From an uncultured Prochlorococcus sp. (GTDB taxonomy: Bacteria; Cyanobacteriota; Cyanobacteriia; PCC-6307; Cyanobiaceae): a stretch of 37,148 nt of DNA. Location of the stretch: contig CACLUD010000007.1 of the NCBI GenBank assembly GCA_902609995.1, positions 1-37,148 of the forward strand, written 5' to 3'. The position numbers and the translations under genes were made by a program. Positions 9,025-18,300 of the stretch are shown piece by piece (the stretch's first letter is position 1; each line of letters begins with the position of its first letter). The notes beneath the pieces are model-generated. The model searched no databases. It saw only the letters and a program-made list of their open reading frames with translations, and was not told the origin of the DNA.

Positions 9025-9987
9025 ATGACAAAGGTTAATCAGTTAGTATCTATTATTATTCCTGTTTTCAATGAAAGTGAGAGTATTGGATATTTATTAG
9101 ATGAAGTTTTAAATGTAATGCGTTCTAATAAATTGCATTTTGAAATAGTTGTCGTAAATGATGGATCTCAAGATACTACTTCAAATGTCTTGGATGAATT
9201 AACTATAAAGATTAAGGAATTATCAGTCATTTCACTTCGAACAAATTACGGGCAGACAGCAGCAATGGCAGCAGGTTTTGATAATTCTAACGGTGAAATT
9301 GTAATTACTTTAGATGGAGACTTGCAAAATGATCCAAATGATATCCCGAAATTAATTTCAAATATAAATGAAGGCTATGATTTAATTTGCGGATGGAGAC
9401 ACGATCGAAAAGATAAGTTGATTAATAGACGTATACCATCATTAATTGCGAATAAGTTAATAGCCAACGTAACTGGTTTAAAATTGCATGATTATGGCTG
9501 TTCACTAAAAGCCTTCAGAAAAGAGATACTAGATGATATAAAACTTTATGGTGAACTTCATAGGTTTTTGCCTGTACTAGCAAAAATTGAAGGAGCTAAA
9601 ATTAAAGAAATTAAAGTAAACCATAGAAGTCGAAAATTCGGTTCTAGTAAGTATGGAATTGATAGAACGTTTAGGGTTTTAATGGATTTACTTACAGTTT
9701 GGTTTATGACTAAGTTTTTAACTAGACCAATGTATGGATTTGGTTTCGTTGGGATTATAAGTATTTTAGTTAGTCTTGGGATGACATCTTATTTGTTTAT
9801 TATCAAATTACTTGGTAATGATATTGGTAATAGGCCCTTGCTAATGTTTGCTTTAATATTAGGAATTGCAGGTGTTCAATTGTTTAGTTTTGGCTTATTA
9901 AGTGAACTATTAATTAGAACCTATCACGAAAGTCAAAACAGGCCAATTTACAGGATTAGAAAAATTCAAACTAAATTAAATAACTGA
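9025..9987 (+). CDS. GT2 glycosyltransferase, polyprenyl-phosphate type (GtrB/DPM1-like)
   Basis: The 320 residues begin with a GT-A fold: SIIIPVFNESESI (nucleotide-binding strand), VVNDGSQDTT, and the metal-binding TLDGDLQNDP near residue 98. A conserved GCSLKAFRKEIL segment and the basic RKFGSSKYG follow. The C-terminus has two membrane helices (about 233-260 and 270-295). This architecture is typical of enzymes that move a sugar from a nucleotide donor to undecaprenyl or dolichyl phosphate on the cytoplasmic face of the membrane. The sugar is unknown. It is transcribed alone after the psaB terminator and converges on the 9992-10381 gene with a four-base gap. Confidence 0.88.
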   Translation: MTKVNQLVSIIIPVFNESESIGYLLDEVLNVMRSNKLHFEIVVVNDGSQDTTSNVLDELTIKIKELSVISLRTNYGQTAAMAAGFDNSNGEIVITLDGDLQNDPNDIPKLISNINEGYDLICGWRHDRKDKLINRRIPSLIANKLIANVTGLKLHDYGCSLKAFRKEILDDIKLYGELHRFLPVLAKIEGAKIKEIKVNHRSRKFGSSKYGIDRTFRVLMDLLTVWFMTKFLTRPMYGFGFVGIISILVSLGMTSYLFIIKLLGNDIGNRPLLMFALILGIAGVQLFSFGLLSELLIRTYHESQNRPIYRIRKIQTKLNN

Positions 9988-9991
9988 ATTT

Positions 9992-10381
9992 TTATTTGAA
10001 TCTTCTTATAAGAGAAGCTGAAAGTTTTACTATTTCTGGATCCATATCTTTTAAACCTCGTTTTAGTATGGGTAATGTAGATTTATCGGCTAATTCTTCT
10101 GCTAAATTTAAGGCTTTCAATTTATCTTCTACTGAACCTTTATAAAGATTATTCATTTTTGCTCTTAGTTTTCTTTTATAAAACTCTGAGTACTTATTAG
10201 AGCTGTTGAGATAATGATAATTTTTTTTTGCTGAAGAGATAATTATATTATTTTCATTAAGAATGTCTTTCATCGGATATGATTTCTTTTTATTAAAAGC
10301 ATTAAATATATATTTTCTCTTAAAAATTACTATAAAAAATATTATTAAAATTATGAAAACTATTGTAAAAAAATTATGCAT
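9992..10381 (-). CDS. Hypothetical membrane-anchored protein with HEAT-like C-terminus
   Basis: This 129-residue protein has one N-terminal membrane helix (FFTIVFIILIIFFIVIF, residues 4-20) followed by a basic region. Its last 50 residues read as a pair of amphipathic helices of the PBS-lyase/HEAT kind (EDKLKALNLAEELADKSTLP, then LKDMDPEIVKLSASLIRRF). HEAT-like repeats serve protein binding, and in phycobilin lyases the same fold handles bilins, but a single partial repeat supports no enzymatic role. It is convergent with the glycosyltransferase and divergent from psaI. I do not recognise a named family. Confidence 0.65.
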   Translation of the reverse strand: MHNFFTIVFIILIIFFIVIFKRKYIFNAFNKKKSYPMKDILNENNIIISSAKKNYHYLNSSNKYSEFYKRKLRAKMNNLYKGSVEDKLKALNLAEELADKSTLPILKRGLKDMDPEIVKLSASLIRRFK

Positions 10382-10450
10382 ATAAAAAGTTAATAATTTT
10401 TATATCATCCAGTAATAAAATTAACACTATTTCTCCGATAAATATTAAAG

Positions 10451-10470
10451 TGTTTAAAGATGTTTAAAGA
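10451..10470. repeat. Perfect tandem repeat of a 10-mer just upstream of psaI
   Basis: TGTTTAAAGA occurs twice head to tail and ends three bases before the psaI ATG. The second copy places AAAGA at ribosome-binding distance, so the repeat may duplicate a translation signal or be chance slippage in AT-rich DNA. Confidence 0.6.
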
Positions 10471-10473
10471 ATT

Positions 10474-10587
10474 ATGCCATCTGATTTAGCCAGTCTCCTA
10501 CCTCCGATCTTTGTTCCATTAATTGGGATAGCTATGCCTGCAGTATTTATTGTACTGATAGGAAGATTAATTACTGCAACTGAATAA
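10474..10587 (+). CDS. psaI: Photosystem I reaction centre subunit VIII
   Basis: ATG 10474 opens a 37-residue ORF: MPSDLASLLPPIFVPLIGIA then MPAVFIVLIGRLITATE. The single membrane helix, the LPPIFVP motif and the size match PsaI, a one-helix subunit at the PsaL trimerisation region. It lies 28 bases before psaL on the same strand, the usual order in picocyanobacteria. It is easily missed because of its length. Confidence 0.95.
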   Translation: MPSDLASLLPPIFVPLIGIAMPAVFIVLIGRLITATE

Positions 10588-10615
10588 AATTAACTAAAAA
10601 ATAACTATCAAAAAA

Positions 10616-11215
10616 ATGAGCGACTTTCAAAAATCATTCTCAGAATCAACAAATTCTATTAAATTTGATGAAAAATATGTAGATAATTCTGTTCAGCCAG
10701 ACGATATAGGTGTGGCAAACCAATGGGCTGTTAAAACAGTTTCTGATCCATGCGTTGGGAATCTAGCCACTCCAGTCAATAGTGGTTATTTCACAAAAGC
10801 TTTTATTAACAACTTACCTTTTTATAGGGAAGGGATTTCTCCAAACTTTAGAGGTTTAGAGACAGGGGCAGCATTTGGTTATCTGCTATATGGACCATTT
10901 ACTATGACAGGTCCGTTAAGAAATACTGAATTCGCAATAACTGCAGGCCTTCTTGCTGCTATTGGAGCGGTTCACATAATGACAGCACTATTAGTTCTCT
11001 ACAATGCACCCGGAAAAGCACCTAATGTCCAGCCCCCAGATGCTACAGTAAATAACCCTCCTGCAGACTTGTTTACTAGAACAGGTTGGGCTGATTTTAC
11101 AAGCGGATTTTGGTTGGGCGGATGCGGCGGAGCAGTATTTGCATGGCTCCTTGTAGGAACACTTCACTTAGATACCATAATGCCTATTATTAAAAATATT
11201 TGGACTGTAAGTTAA
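10616..11215 (+). CDS. psaL: Photosystem I reaction centre subunit XI
   Basis: This 199-residue protein has the PsaL signatures [14 protein letters not shown], the [16 protein letters not shown] segment and [12 protein letters not shown]. Three hydrophobic helices follow, including [20 protein letters not shown] and a Gly-rich C-terminal helix. PsaL holds PSI monomers together as trimers and binds chlorophyll. The extended acidic and polar N-terminus (about 40 residues before the conserved core) is common in marine strains. It is cotranscribed with psaI; no strong terminator follows, only an AT-only hairpin around 11247-11269 shared with the convergent gene. Confidence 0.97.
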   Translation: MSDFQKSFSESTNSIKFDEKYVDNSVQPDDIGVANQWAVKTVSDPCVGNLATPVNSGYFTKAFINNLPFYREGISPNFRGLETGAAFGYLLYGPFTMTGPLRNTEFAITAGLLAAIGAVHIMTALLVLYNAPGKAPNVQPPDATVNNPPADLFTRTGWADFTSGFWLGGCGGAVFAWLLVGTLHLDTIMPIIKNIWTVS

Positions 11216-11265
11216 CTACACATCCGATTAAAAATAATAAAACAAAATAATTTTATATAAAAAAA

Positions 11266-12021
11266 TTATCTAATCGTCTTATCCCATCCGTAAGATCTAA
11301 TAATTCTTCCTGCTGAAATAAGTTTTGATTGATAATGTAGAGAAATTTTATCATTAGTTTCTTTTAAAGTGTCTATCCCTATACCATTTCTTCCGTGATC
11401 TATACCCGAACTATGGTAGTAAAGTCCATCCCCTTTATAAATACCAACATGATCACATTTATTTTGCTTTCCAAAAAATAAAATATCTCCTTTTTTAAGT
11501 GATTTATTATTTTCTTTAAAATTGAAAAGATGCTTACAAAAACTTTTAATTTGATAAGAATCTCTAGGTATATAAATTTTATGATTTAAAAAAGCGGTCT
11601 GAATCAAGCCAGAACAGTCAAAATTAGGACCTAATGTACCACCCCAAAGATATATATTTTTTTCCTTAGATCTATCTTTGATCCAACTAAGAATCAATGG
11701 AATTTTTGTTTGTATTAATATTTGTTCAGATTCGAGAAAACTTTTTTTAACATCAAATTTCTCAATTAATAATTTATTTAAATCAATCCAGCAGATATAA
11801 CCATCTTCATAAAATTGAACTAATATCCTGGACAATTTATTTTTACTCTGATAAAGACTTGGATAAATAAGTCTAAAAATTCTATTTTTGACTATTTCCG
11901 TCACTAAATTATTTTCAGTTTCATTTTGATATCCAGAAATATTAATTTTTACTTTCCACCAAATAGTGTTTGAAAAATTTGTTTGCTTAAATAGTGAGAT
12001 AGGGTCTATATATCCTTTCAT
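11266..12021 (-). CDS. NlpC/P60-family cysteine peptidase (peptidoglycan hydrolase-like)
   Basis: The 251 residues end in an NlpC/P60 domain: YLWGGTLGPNFDCSGLIQ carries the catalytic Cys136, CDHVGIYKGDG the His191, and YYHSSG the third polar residue at His203. The first 110 residues include a YICWIDLN segment that fits the bacterial SH3-like domain found ahead of cyanobacterial NlpC/P60 modules. Such enzymes cleave gamma-D-Glu-diamino acid bonds of cell-wall peptides. No clear signal peptide is visible, so it may act on recycled muropeptides or use another export route. It is divergent from the beta-lactamase-fold gene with almost no space between the start codons. Confidence 0.88.
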   Translation of the reverse strand: MKGYIDPISLFKQTNFSNTIWWKVKINISGYQNETENNLVTEIVKNRIFRLIYPSLYQSKNKLSRILVQFYEDGYICWIDLNKLLIEKFDVKKSFLESEQILIQTKIPLILSWIKDRSKEKNIYLWGGTLGPNFDCSGLIQTAFLNHKIYIPRDSYQIKSFCKHLFNFKENNKSLKKGDILFFGKQNKCDHVGIYKGDGLYYHSSGIDHGRNGIGIDTLKETNDKISLHYQSKLISAGRIIRSYGWDKTIR

Positions 12022-12024
12022 AAA

Positions 12025-12924
12025 ATGTCTTTTTATTTTTTACGAGAAGAAATGGGTTTAGCCTTAAATAGTATTTTAGACAGAGTTTGCTCTAACAATG
12101 CATTAAATTTAAGGAATGATATTGCAATAACTTGGATCAACTATAAAAGTGAAAGTAATCATATAAATAAAGGCTGTGGATTTGGAATCAATAATAGAAA
12201 ACTCATTTATCCTGCGAGCATCGTAAAGCTAATTTATGGCCTTGCTGCATACTCATGGATTGATACAAAAAAAATATTATTAACCCAAGAAATAAGTGAT
12301 GCAGTCAATAAAATGCTTTTTTACTCAAGTAATGATGCAACAAGCTTTTTAATCGATATTATCACTGGGACTACAAGCGGTCCATGTATAGAAGGTGATC
12401 GTTGGGAGAATTGGAAATTTCAAAGATCAATAATCAATGATTGGTTAAAAGAGCTTAATTGGAATGAATTAAATGAAATAAATTGCTGCCAAAAAACTTG
12501 GGATGATGGACCATTTGGTCGAGAAAAAGAATTTTACGGAACTGAAAACAGCAATAGAAATATGATGACAACTGATGCTACTGCTTGGATTTTGGAGGAG
12601 ATAATGATAAAGATTGATTATCAAAAAGATAATTTAAATTTAAGAAGTTGTTTAAAAAGAAATTTAAATAAGAATGTTCTTAATAATGATCCTATTAATC
12701 AAGTAGATGGTTTCTTAGGAGAGGGATTACCGGAGAATATTAATTTCTGGAGTAAAGCAGGTCTCATGTCACAAGCTAGACATGATGCTGCTTGGTGGGT
12801 TAATAACGACTCAGTACAGACTTTATTAGTTGTTTTTGGTAATGGAGAAAAATACTTCAAAGATGAGAATTTATTTCCCGAAATAGCAAAGGCTGTTTAC
12901 AAATATAATAATAATTTTGTTTGA
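12025..12924 (+). CDS. Serine hydrolase of the beta-lactamase/penicillin-binding fold
   Basis: The class A beta-lactamase-like motifs are in order: SIVK at residues 65-68 (nucleophile Ser65, Lys68), SSND at 101-104 (SxN-type loop), and SKAG at 243-246 in place of the usual KTG. The length of 299 fits. No signal peptide is clear. Such cyanobacterial proteins may be D,D-peptidases or esterases rather than resistance enzymes; the KAG variant and the absence of an obvious ExxLN loop argue against asserting beta-lactamase activity. The first ATG is three bases from the divergent start; the second, Met10 at 12052, has GAGAAGA directly upstream and is probably the real start. Its neighbour is a cell-wall peptidase. 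Confidence 0.8.
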   Translation: MSFYFLREEMGLALNSILDRVCSNNALNLRNDIAITWINYKSESNHINKGCGFGINNRKLIYPASIVKLIYGLAAYSWIDTKKILLTQEISDAVNKMLFYSSNDATSFLIDIITGTTSGPCIEGDRWENWKFQRSIINDWLKELNWNELNEINCCQKTWDDGPFGREKEFYGTENSNRNMMTTDATAWILEEIMIKIDYQKDNLNLRSCLKRNLNKNVLNNDPINQVDGFLGEGLPENINFWSKAGLMSQARHDAAWWVNNDSVQTLLVVFGNGEKYFKDENLFPEIAKAVYKYNNNFV

Positions 12925-12926
12925 TA

Positions 12927-13157
12927 TTAACTTAAATCATCTAAGAAATCTCTATCTAATTTATTTGTATAGGCTTCGTAAGGTAACATCATAACCTCTG
13001 CAAAATCCAAGTCATTCAGAATCCATTCTTTATATTCAGCTATTAAGCTATTTCTATCTTTATTCTCTAATTCATGAATGCGTAACGCAGTATCTTTAAG
13101 ATTTTCTTTAATCAGGTTTTCAAGTTCTTTTTTATCCATATTAGCTAGCTTCTCCAT
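12927..13157 (-). CDS. Small acidic helical protein linked to recombinase-like gene
   Basis: This is 76 residues from ATG 13157 or 70 from ATG 13139. The second start is favoured: it lies one base after the stop of the upstream gene, and GGAG within that gene sits 12 bases before it, so translation would be coupled. The protein is highly charged and helical (KKELENLIKENLKDTALRIH), then KEWILNDLDFAEVMMLPYEA and an acidic tail FLDDLS. I do not recognise a family. Tight coupling to the degenerate recombinase suggests that the two act together, perhaps as partners. It converges on the beta-lactamase-fold gene with a two-base gap. Confidence 0.7.
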   Translation of the reverse strand: MEKLANMDKKELENLIKENLKDTALRIHELENKDRNSLIAEYKEWILNDLDFAEVMMLPYEAYTNKLDRDFLDDLS

Positions 13158-13764
13158 CTAAGATTATTCTTCTAATTGTTGATAAGGCAATCCCCGTTTG
13201 AGTTCTGATTGATCTATATGAGCAACCCTCATTACGTAATCTCATCACTAATGATTCTTTTAAAGGACTAATTTTCGGTCTGCCACCTAAATTATTTCCA
13301 TTTAATCTTCTTTGCAAAATAAGTTCTTTTTTCCTTTCGCCCAAAGACTCATTATCTAAATTATCTAACTCAAATAAAATATTAAAGACTGACAAAGATA
13401 TCTCTGATGAATATTCGGAAGACAAAAAACCAGATAAAGTTCTCAACGTAACATCATTATTCAAGAGTTTATGGATTGTCTTTATACATTCACTCCTATT
13501 AGAAAATGCCCGATCTAGTTTTGTAACGACTAACTCATCTCCTTTTGATAAATAATTTAGAGCTTTTCTAAATTCGGGTTTTATTTCTTCATCTAAATTT
13601 ATGATTTCAGAAAATATTAAGCTGCAACCCTCATTTTTTAGGCAATTTATTTGTTCTTTTAAGTAATCAAATTCACTATTTATAGCTCTTGCATATCCAA
13701 TAGATTTACATTTTTTATTTTTTTCAGATAAAAGAAAACGTTTTCTTTTAAATTTAAAAGTCAA
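13141..13764 (-). CDS. Serine-recombinase (resolvase) homologue with degraded active site
   Basis: The 207 residues follow the resolvase/invertase layout: GYARA at 23-27, a LKNEGC turn (42-47), FRKALNYLSKGDELVVTKLDR (65-85), an ERKKE helix, a GGRPK linker, and a C-terminal helix-turn-helix (about 165-205, CSYRSIRTQTGIALSTIRRI). In active enzymes GYARVS holds the nucleophilic serine; here the aligned position is Ile28, with Ser30 two residues later. The Arg of the DRxxR pair is also changed (D84 R85 ... S88). It may therefore bind DNA without cutting. The start is TTG 13764; no ATG precedes the conserved core. No flanking inverted repeats or cargo mark it as a mobile element. Confidence 0.75.
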   Translation of the reverse strand: MTFKFKRKRFLLSEKNKKCKSIGYARAINSEFDYLKEQINCLKNEGCSLIFSEIINLDEEIKPEFRKALNYLSKGDELVVTKLDRAFSNRSECIKTIHKLLNNDVTLRTLSGFLSSEYSSEISLSVFNILFELDNLDNESLGERKKELILQRRLNGNNLGGRPKISPLKESLVMRLRNEGCSYRSIRTQTGIALSTIRRIILDGEAS

Positions 13765-13875
13765 TGTTTTAATACGTATATTTTTAACTGTATCAAATAC
13801 TTATGAAAAAAACACTTTGTAGAACAAAAAATTGTAATAATATAAATAATAATACTAATCTATGAATAGATAATA

Positions 13876-13992
13876 ATGTTTGATAACTATATTAAAAATA
13901 ACGTTCTAAATATTGTCCTAGTATATGTTATTAGAACATTTGTTTATCGTATAATTAGTTTTTGTGGGAAAATGTTTAAAATAAAATGCTAA
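13876..13992 (+). CDS. Possible 38-aa membrane micropeptide (weak)
   Basis: ATG 13876 opens a 38-codon ORF ending at TAA 13990-13992. The peptide starts MFDNYIKNN, has a hydrophobic aromatic stretch VLNIVLVYVIRTFVYRIISF and a basic Cys-containing end. A one-helix membrane peptide is conceivable, as picocyanobacteria have many. There is no ribosome binding site and ORFs of this length arise by chance in such AT-rich DNA. Confidence 0.2.
   Translation: MFDNYIKNNVLNIVLVYVIRTFVYRIISFCGKMFKIKC
13903..13937. promoter_or_regulatory. Inverted repeat GTTCTAA-N21-TTAGAAC
   Basis: Arms at 13903-13909 and 13931-13937 are exact reverse complements, and the flanking AA/TT also matches after one mismatch. 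It lies midway between the divergent recombinase-like gene and lipA. A DNA-binding protein with a two-fold axis could use it; the helix-turn-helix protein encoded next door is an obvious but untested candidate. Confidence 0.3.
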
Positions 13993-14127
13993 ATTTTTTT
14001 TTAAAGTAATATTTAAATTAATTCGAGCGTTAATTTAGAAATTTAATTTCTTAAGTGAATTAAATAAAAATAGTAAAGTTAAATTATTTTGATTAAAATT
14101 AGAAATGATCGGGTTGAATAAATTAAT

Positions 14128-15021
14128 TTGACAAATACTTCTGAAAATACAGTTACGAAGCCTGACTGGTTAAGAGTAAAAGCACCTCAAGTTGAGAGAA
14201 TAGGTAATACTGCGAATTTGTTGAGTGATTTAAAATTAAATACTGTATGTCAAGAAGCAAGCTGTCCCAATATTGGCGAATGTTTTGCTAGTGGCACTGC
14301 AACTTTTTTAATTATGGGACCAGGCTGCACGAGAGCATGTCCATATTGCGATATTAATTTTGATAGATCTAAGAGGGATTTAGACCCAACAGAACCTGAT
14401 CGTTTGGCAGAGGCTGTTTTTAGAATGAAACTTAAACATGTTGTAATTACCTCTGTTAATAGAGATGATTTAGATGATGGTGGAGCTTCGCAGTTTTATA
14501 AATGTGTTTCGGAAGTGAGAAAAAAATCTCCTGAAACAACTATTGAATTATTAATCCCAGATTTATGTGGTAAATGGTCTGCACTCGAAAAGATTTTAGA
14601 TTCTAAACCAAATGTTTTAAATCATAATATAGAGACTGTTCCAACTTTGTATAGAAAAGTACGACCACAAGGAAACTATCAAAGAACTCTAGAGTTACTT
14701 AAAAGAACTAGAGAATATTTTCCAAGTGTTTATACTAAATCTGGCTTTATGTTGGGATTAGGAGAAAAGGATAATGAAGTTTTAAATCTCCTAATGGATT
14801 TAAGAAAAAATGATGTAGATATAGTCACTATTGGCCAATACTTATCTCCAGGCCCAAAACATCTTCAGGTCCAAAGATTTGTTACCCCTTCGAAATTTAA
14901 TTATTTTAAATTATTTGGAGAAAATGAATTAGGGTTTATGCAAGTTGTAAGTTCTCCTTTAACTCGTAGTAGTTATCATGCTGAAGAGATTCAGAAACTC
15001 ATGAAAAAGTTTCCAAGATAA
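14128..15021 (+). CDS. lipA: Lipoyl synthase
   Basis: This radical SAM enzyme inserts two sulfurs into octanoyl groups on lipoyl domains. Both cluster motifs are present: the LipA-specific C41-x4-C46-x5-C52 (auxiliary 4Fe-4S, the sulfur source) and the radical SAM C67-x3-C71-x2-C74 in [13 protein letters not shown]. The terminal RSSYHAEE also matches the family, whose conserved Ser ligates the auxiliary cluster. The 297-residue length is normal. The start must be TTG 14128, because an in-frame TAA lies at 14119-14121 and there is no ATG before the motifs. The upstream ATG at 14105 belongs to another frame that stops after eight codons. Confidence 0.96.
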   Translation: MTNTSENTVTKPDWLRVKAPQVERIGNTANLLSDLKLNTVCQEASCPNIGECFASGTATFLIMGPGCTRACPYCDINFDRSKRDLDPTEPDRLAEAVFRMKLKHVVITSVNRDDLDDGGASQFYKCVSEVRKKSPETTIELLIPDLCGKWSALEKILDSKPNVLNHNIETVPTLYRKVRPQGNYQRTLELLKRTREYFPSVYTKSGFMLGLGEKDNEVLNLLMDLRKNDVDIVTIGQYLSPGPKHLQVQRFVTPSKFNYFKLFGENELGFMQVVSSPLTRSSYHAEEIQKLMKKFPR

Positions 15022-15030
15022 TTAAATTAT

Positions 15031-15324
15031 CTATTTATTAATATTAATCCATTCATTTAATTTCCATTCGACAATATTATTTTTTATCATCGGATCTTTT
15101 TTTATAATTTCTAAGGCTTCTTTATACGTTCCAATTTCAAGAATTAGTAACCCACCAGCTCCTGATTGTTTGAATTCATCCACCAGAAACCCACTTTTGA
15201 TATTTATTCCTTTTCCCTTTAAATTTTCTATCCATTTGATATGTTCATTGATTATTTTCTTTCTTATATCTTTTTGAATTAAGTATTCTTTTTTAATTAG
15301 TTCAGTCTTTATAAAAATGGCCAT
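15031..15324 (-). CDS. YCII-related domain protein
   Basis: The 97 residues fit the YciI-like ferredoxin-fold family: a central EHIKWIENL with the conserved His, a SGAGGLLILEIGTYKEALEII strand-helix, and KKDPMI with the conserved Asp. The His-Asp pair is proposed to be catalytic in this family, but the reaction is not known. The ATG lies three bases after the Fd-GOGAT stop, so it is the second gene of that operon. It converges on lipA with a nine-base gap. Confidence 0.85.
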   Translation of the reverse strand: MAIFIKTELIKKEYLIQKDIRKKIINEHIKWIENLKGKGINIKSGFLVDEFKQSGAGGLLILEIGTYKEALEIIKKDPMIKNNIVEWKLNEWININK

Positions 15325-15327
15325 TCA

Positions 15328-18300
15328 TTAACTTTGTAAGCCAAGCATTTCTTCTTCGCTGGGAGGAACAACTATTTTAAAAATTCCCTTAAAATTAGAC
15401 CAATTATTTATTATTTTGGATGCTTTTAGACTATTTGTTTTTTCTTGATATTCACTAAGAATTTCTAATAAAATCTCTTCTTGCTTGAGGTTAGTTATTT
15501 TATGGATACTGACTATTTCCTTATTCACTTTATATTCTAAATCATTATTTTCGTCAAGGATATAAGCTATTCCACCAGTCATTCCTGCTCCAATATTTCT
15601 TCCTGTTGAACCTAAAATTACTATCTTGCCACCAGTCATATATTCACAACAATGGTCGCCCGAACCCTCTGTGACTGCAGTAGCTCCACTATTTCTAACG
15701 GCAAATCTTTCTCCGGATTTACCTAAAGCAAATAACTTGCCACCTGTTGCCCCATAAAGGCAGGTATTACCCAATATTACTTGCTCTGAAGATTTATCAT
15801 CTACTTGCGGGGGAACAATAGTAAGTACACCACCATTCATCCCTTTACAAACATAATCATTAGCTTCTCCAATTAATTGGATATGCATTCCTTTTAATAA
15901 AAAAGCACCAAAACTCTGTCCTGCATATCCTATGAAATTGAGATTAAGTTCACCATTAAATCCATTATTTCCATAAAGTGCTGCAATTTCACCTGATATT
16001 TTTGCACAAACACTTCTATCAGTGTTCCTAATTTCTATCTCTTTCGTTAATTTTCCATGATTCTTAATAGAATTGATGAATTCATTTTCAGACAATAATT
16101 GATCCTCTAATACATATCCATTCGTATGAGCAGTCTTAGAATGCTTTAACCAAGATCTATCTTTATTTTGAGTTCCTTTTTTAATTAATGAACTAAGATC
16201 AATATTCGCAGTTTTTGGCAGTTTAATATCTCTAGCTGTGAGAAATTCCTGGTTACCAATTAATTCCTCCATATTGGAGACGCCAATACTACTCATTATT
16301 TGTCTTATTTCTTCAGCAATATATAAGAAAAAGTTCACAACATTTTCAGGTAAACCTTTAAACCTTTTTCTTAATTCTTCTTTTTGAGTAGCTACACCTA
16401 CAGGACATTTGTTTGTATGGCAAACACGCGCCATTATGCAACCTTCAGCAATCATTGCTACTGAACCAAAGCCAAATTCTTCCGCGCCTAAAAGGGCTGC
16501 TATTACAACATCCCATCCTGTTTTAAGTCCACCATCAGTTCTTAAAAGTACTCTCCCTCTTAGATTATTTTCCATAAGAGATTTATGGACTTCTGCAACA
16601 CCTAATTCCCAAGGTAAGCCAGCGTGTTTAATAGAACTTAAAGGTGAAGCCCCAGTCCCTCCATCATGTCCGGAAATTTGTATCACATCTGCATTCGCTT
16701 TGCTAACTCCAGCAGCGATAGTACCTATACCAATTTCAGAAACAAGTTTGACACTTACCTTCGCTTTTGGATGTACTTGGTGCAAGTCATGAATTAACTG
16801 AGCTAAATCTTCAATCGAATAGATATCATGATGTGGGGGTGGAGATATTAAAGCTACTCCAGGTTTGCTGTTCCTTAGCTTTGCAATATATGAATCAACT
16901 TTTGGTCCTGGTAATTGGCCACCTTCTCCTGGCTTAGCTCCTTGAGCCATTTTTATTTCAAGTTGTTTCCCACTTCTTAGATATTCTGGTGTAACCCCAA
17001 ATCTTCCAGAGGCTATTTGTTTAATAGCTGAGCAGGCAGTATCCCCATTTTCTAGGCCTTTTATAGATGGTAATATTGCCGATTGAGTATTTTCATCGAT
17101 ATCATTCAATACATTAAAACGAGCAGGATCCTCTCCTCCTTCCCCACTATTACTTTTCCCACCAATTCTATTCATTGCAACAGCCAATACTTCATGAGCT
17201 TCTCTTGATAAGGCTCCTAAGCTCATTCCTCCAGTACAAAACCTTTTACATATTGATTCAACACTTTCAACCTCATCTATGTGGATACTTTTTCTTGTCG
17301 AGTTAATTGAGAGTAAATCTCTTAATGAAGTAACAGGTCTATTACGAATAAGTGTTTTATAAGTCTCAAAATGATCATATCCTGGTCCTTGCTTTAGGGC
17401 AGAATGTAAAACCTTTGACATTTCAGGATTATTAGCATGATATTCTCCATTATTTCTAAACTGAACAAATCCTAAAAACTCTAATTTTTTTAAATCTATT
17501 TCTGGAAAAGCTTTGGTATGAAATAAGAGTGATTCATTTGCAAGTTCTTTTAGTGTGATTCCTGCAATTCGACTTGTTGTTCCATCGAAAGCTATTTTAA
17601 TTAAGTCAGAGCCAAGACCAACAGATTCAAATATTTGGGCACCATGATAACTAGATAAAAGGGAAATCCCTATTTTTGAAAGTATTTTTCTTAATCCATC
17701 TTCTAAAGCTTTTTTGATATTTTCTTGAACATCATCGATTGATAGTGGATTGATTTTCTTACTAGCAATAAGCTTTTGAGTTTTTGGATGTTGTAACCAA
17801 TGTCTTCCAGATTCAAGTGTTAACCAAGGACATACAGCGCTGACTCCATAACCAATTAAACATGCTAGGTGATGAGTGCTCCAACATTGACCAGTTTCAA
17901 TTATTAGAGAGGCTTTTAATCTTATTTCTTTTTTAAGAAGATAATGATGAATTGCACCTACAGCTAATAAAGGGGGGATAAAACTTTTTTTGGAACTAAC
18001 TCCTTTGTCAGAAATGATTATTAAAGAGCAGCCTTCATTTATTGCTTTCTCGCTTACTTTACAAATATCATCTAACTTTGCTTCAAATCCTTTTATTCCT
18101 TCCTCAATATCAAATAAACTTGAAAGGGTTTTTGATTTAATTTCTGATTCTTTTAATGAAATTAATTCTTGCTCATTAATAATTGGACTTTTTAAGTGAA
18201 TAAAAGGCTTAGTATCATTAGATTCAAATGGAGAGCATCTTTCACCTAAATGCATCTCTAAACTCATTACTAATTTTTCTCTTAAAGGATCTATGGGAGG

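Larger units (their letters stand above)
13765..14127. other. 363-bp AT-rich region between recombinase-like gene and lipA
   Basis: It holds the divergent promoters of the recombinase-like gene and lipA, a 7-bp inverted repeat (13903-13937), a small AGAAAT/ATTTCT hairpin at 14037-14051, and a 38-codon plus-strand ORF (13876-13992). No tRNA-like fold or known regulatory RNA was recognised. The sequence is more AT-rich than its neighbours. Confidence 0.5.

Noticed and set aside
11247..11269. AT-only hairpin between psaL and the NlpC/P60 gene as a bidirectional terminator
   Set aside because: Contains only A-T pairs and overlaps a coding end; too unstable to call.
12025..12924. Antibiotic resistance beta-lactamase
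   Set aside because: The fold motifs are present, but KTG is KAG, no signal peptide is clear and the context is cell-wall metabolism.
13141..13764. Mobile element centred on the recombinase-like gene
   Set aside because: No terminal inverted repeats, target duplications, cargo or tRNA attachment site; the catalytic residues look lost and neighbours are core genes.
13932..13945. GAAC-N4-GTTT resembling a Gram-positive LexA box
   Set aside because: The second half-site is imperfect and cyanobacterial LexA uses a different sequence (RGTAC-type).
16409..16792. 127-codon plus-strand ORF inside the glutamate synthase gene
   Set aside because: Antisense shadow of conserved FMN-domain coding sequence, with unnatural composition.
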